Assembly (NCBI GenBank): GCA_964604635.1
Contig: CAZRZO010000001.1
Span: 62,001-126,000 of the forward strand
Direction of reading: 5' to 3'
Source: JAJZMY01 sp964604635
GTDB lineage: Archaea > Micrarchaeota > Micrarchaeia > Micrarchaeales > Micrarchaeaceae
Length of the DNA: 64,000 nt
Below, in pieces: positions 63,245 to 64,000 of this stretch (position 1 is its first letter; every line of letters begins with the position of its first letter). The position numbers and the translations under genes were made by a program. The notes below the pieces were generated by a model, which did no database searches, was not told the DNA's origin, and was given only the letters and a program-made list of their open reading frames with translations.

Positions 63245-64000
63245 TTAAAATAAGTCTCTTGAATATTTTAAATCTTTATTTACAATATTAATTACTTTGT
63301 TTTTATCACTATAATAATTTGAAATAACAAAACCAGAATCATCTATATTGATAATGTTATTTTTACACATCCATTCTAATATTTTTGACTTTTCTATTAA
63401 ATCTTGCTTAATCTCAGTCCTACTTAATCCAGCATAAGTTTCTAATATTTCTAAAAGTCTTGACATTTCATTTACTTGATAAAAGGAATCTTCTTTCATA
63501 TTCCATCTATACAATACACTAGGATCTCCAGATCTCAAAATTTCACCAAATTCTAGCATTCTTCTAATACCTAATCGTCTATGCCTAAAAACAGATACAA
63601 TACCACCAATTGCATTAATTAATACTTTTGGAATATCAATAGGTGGATTTGAAATTCTTAATATTGTATCTTGTACATTATCTGCATGAACAGTACCATA
63701 TACACTGTGTCCAGTATGTATTGCTTCAAATAATGTTTCTGCATCTTTTCTTGTTCTTATTTCACCAACTATTATAATATCTGGCCTTTGCCTTAATGCA
63801 TTAATCATTAAATCATATAAAGAAACCTCTCCTTTTCCTTCTGGATTTGGAGATCTTGAAAGCATTGGAACCCATTGCATAAAATAAGGTATTGTTAATT
63901 CTCTAGTTTCTTCAACACTTATTATTCTTTTTGAAGGATGAATAAAAATAGACATTGCATTCAAAAAACTTGTTTTTCCACTTGCTGTTCCACCACTAAT
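63245..64000 (-). CDS. Type II/IV secretion-type ATPase (partial)
   Basis: The N-terminal part is outside the window. Walker A GGTASGKTSF, Walker B RPDIIIVGEIR, and the His box HTGHSVYGTVHA show the GspE/TadA/FlaI family that powers pilus assembly. It is the first visible gene of the pilus locus on this strand. Confidence 0.95.
   Translation of the reverse strand: MSGGTASGKTSFLNAMSIFIHPSKRIISVEETRELTIPYFMQWVPMLSRSPNPEGKGEVSLYDLMINALRQRPDIIIVGEIRTRKDAETLFEAIHTGHSVYGTVHADNVQDTILRISNPPIDIPKVLINAIGGIVSVFRHRRLGIRRMLEFGEILRSGDPSVLYRWNMKEDSFYQVNEMSRLLEILETYAGLSRTEIKQDLIEKSKILEWMCKNNIINIDDSGFVISNYYSDKNKVINIVNKDLKYSRDLF

Noticed and set aside
1..64000. CRISPR arrays, insertion sequences, prophage, toxin-antitoxin or other defence genes
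   Set aside because: No spaced direct repeats, transposase, integrase or recognisable defence family was found on either strand.

Overview
This window looks like part of a very AT-rich archaeal genome, most likely a DPANN-type lineage from a metagenome. Archaeal markers include the PolD large subunit, PriS, a histone, NMD3, KEOPS subunits, RNase P Rpp29, split RNA polymerase A'/A'' and B'/B'', A-type ATPase B and D, an archaeal CCA-adding enzyme, DRG- and YchF-type GTPases and a class III pilin. The bacterial-type MetRS, a shortened Rqc2/RqcH-like protein, many small compact genes and tRNA introns fit DPANN. The exact lineage (for example Parvarchaeota or Nanoarchaeota) is inference. A run of 100 N shows this is a scaffold.

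Layout: 1-3.6 kb holds the 3' end of polC, tRNA-Ser and argS. 3.7-4.6 kb has a BofA-like protein, a histone and a winged-helix protein. 4.6-10.4 kb (minus) is a ribosomal block (S3, L22, S19, L2, L23, L4, L3) followed by Pcc1, Brix and L15e. 10.7-16.4 kb has a B-box membrane protein, Bud32, Kae1, NMD3, SecD and Dcd. 16.7-24.8 kb is more accessory: two unknown helical proteins, a GT-C membrane glycosyltransferase with a small partner, a GT2 enzyme, a HAD hydrolase, a proline dehydrogenase next to ProRS, tRNA-Gln, DUF998 and TRAM proteins. 24.9-32.2 kb has MetRS, tRNA-Leu, YchF, a phosphodiesterase, DRG, a winged-helix protein, a DJ-1-like protein and tRNA-Pro. 32.3-36.6 kb has a large surface protein and ATPase subunits D and B. 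37.0-43.7 kb (plus) is the second ribosomal block (Rnp1, S17, L14, L24, S4e, L5, S14, S8, L6, L32e, L19e, L18, S5) ending in RpoL. 43.7-49.3 kb has the NFACT-R protein, SecE, a PRC-barrel protein, tRNA-Ala, PriS, tRNA-Leu, a C39-like protein and the CCA enzyme. 49.4-56.7 kb (minus) is rpoH-B''-B'-A'-A''. 57.0-64.0 kb has a GlcNAc-1-P transferase, tRNA-Arg, a GT2 enzyme and a type IV pilus locus (pilin, two T2SSF membrane proteins, an unknown protein and the ATPase) with tRNA-Val inside it.

Together the genes cover information processing, tRNA maturation, protein export (SecD, SecE), N-glycan-type glycosylation and a surface pilus. Ribosome binding sites are informative: many genes carry part of GGTGAT with the start codon about 5 nt after its second last conserved G (GGTG-N5-start). 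This rule re-places several starts and points to AUA start codons for NMD3 and the CCA-adding enzyme.

The most unusual signals are in the tRNA genes: a 12-nt intron in a T-loop, a non-canonical anticodon-arm intron, C at the nearly universal U33 (tRNA-Gln) and U55 (tRNA-Val) positions with further C-A mismatches, and an A34 proline-like tRNA. I saw no CRISPR array, insertion sequence, prophage or rRNA gene.
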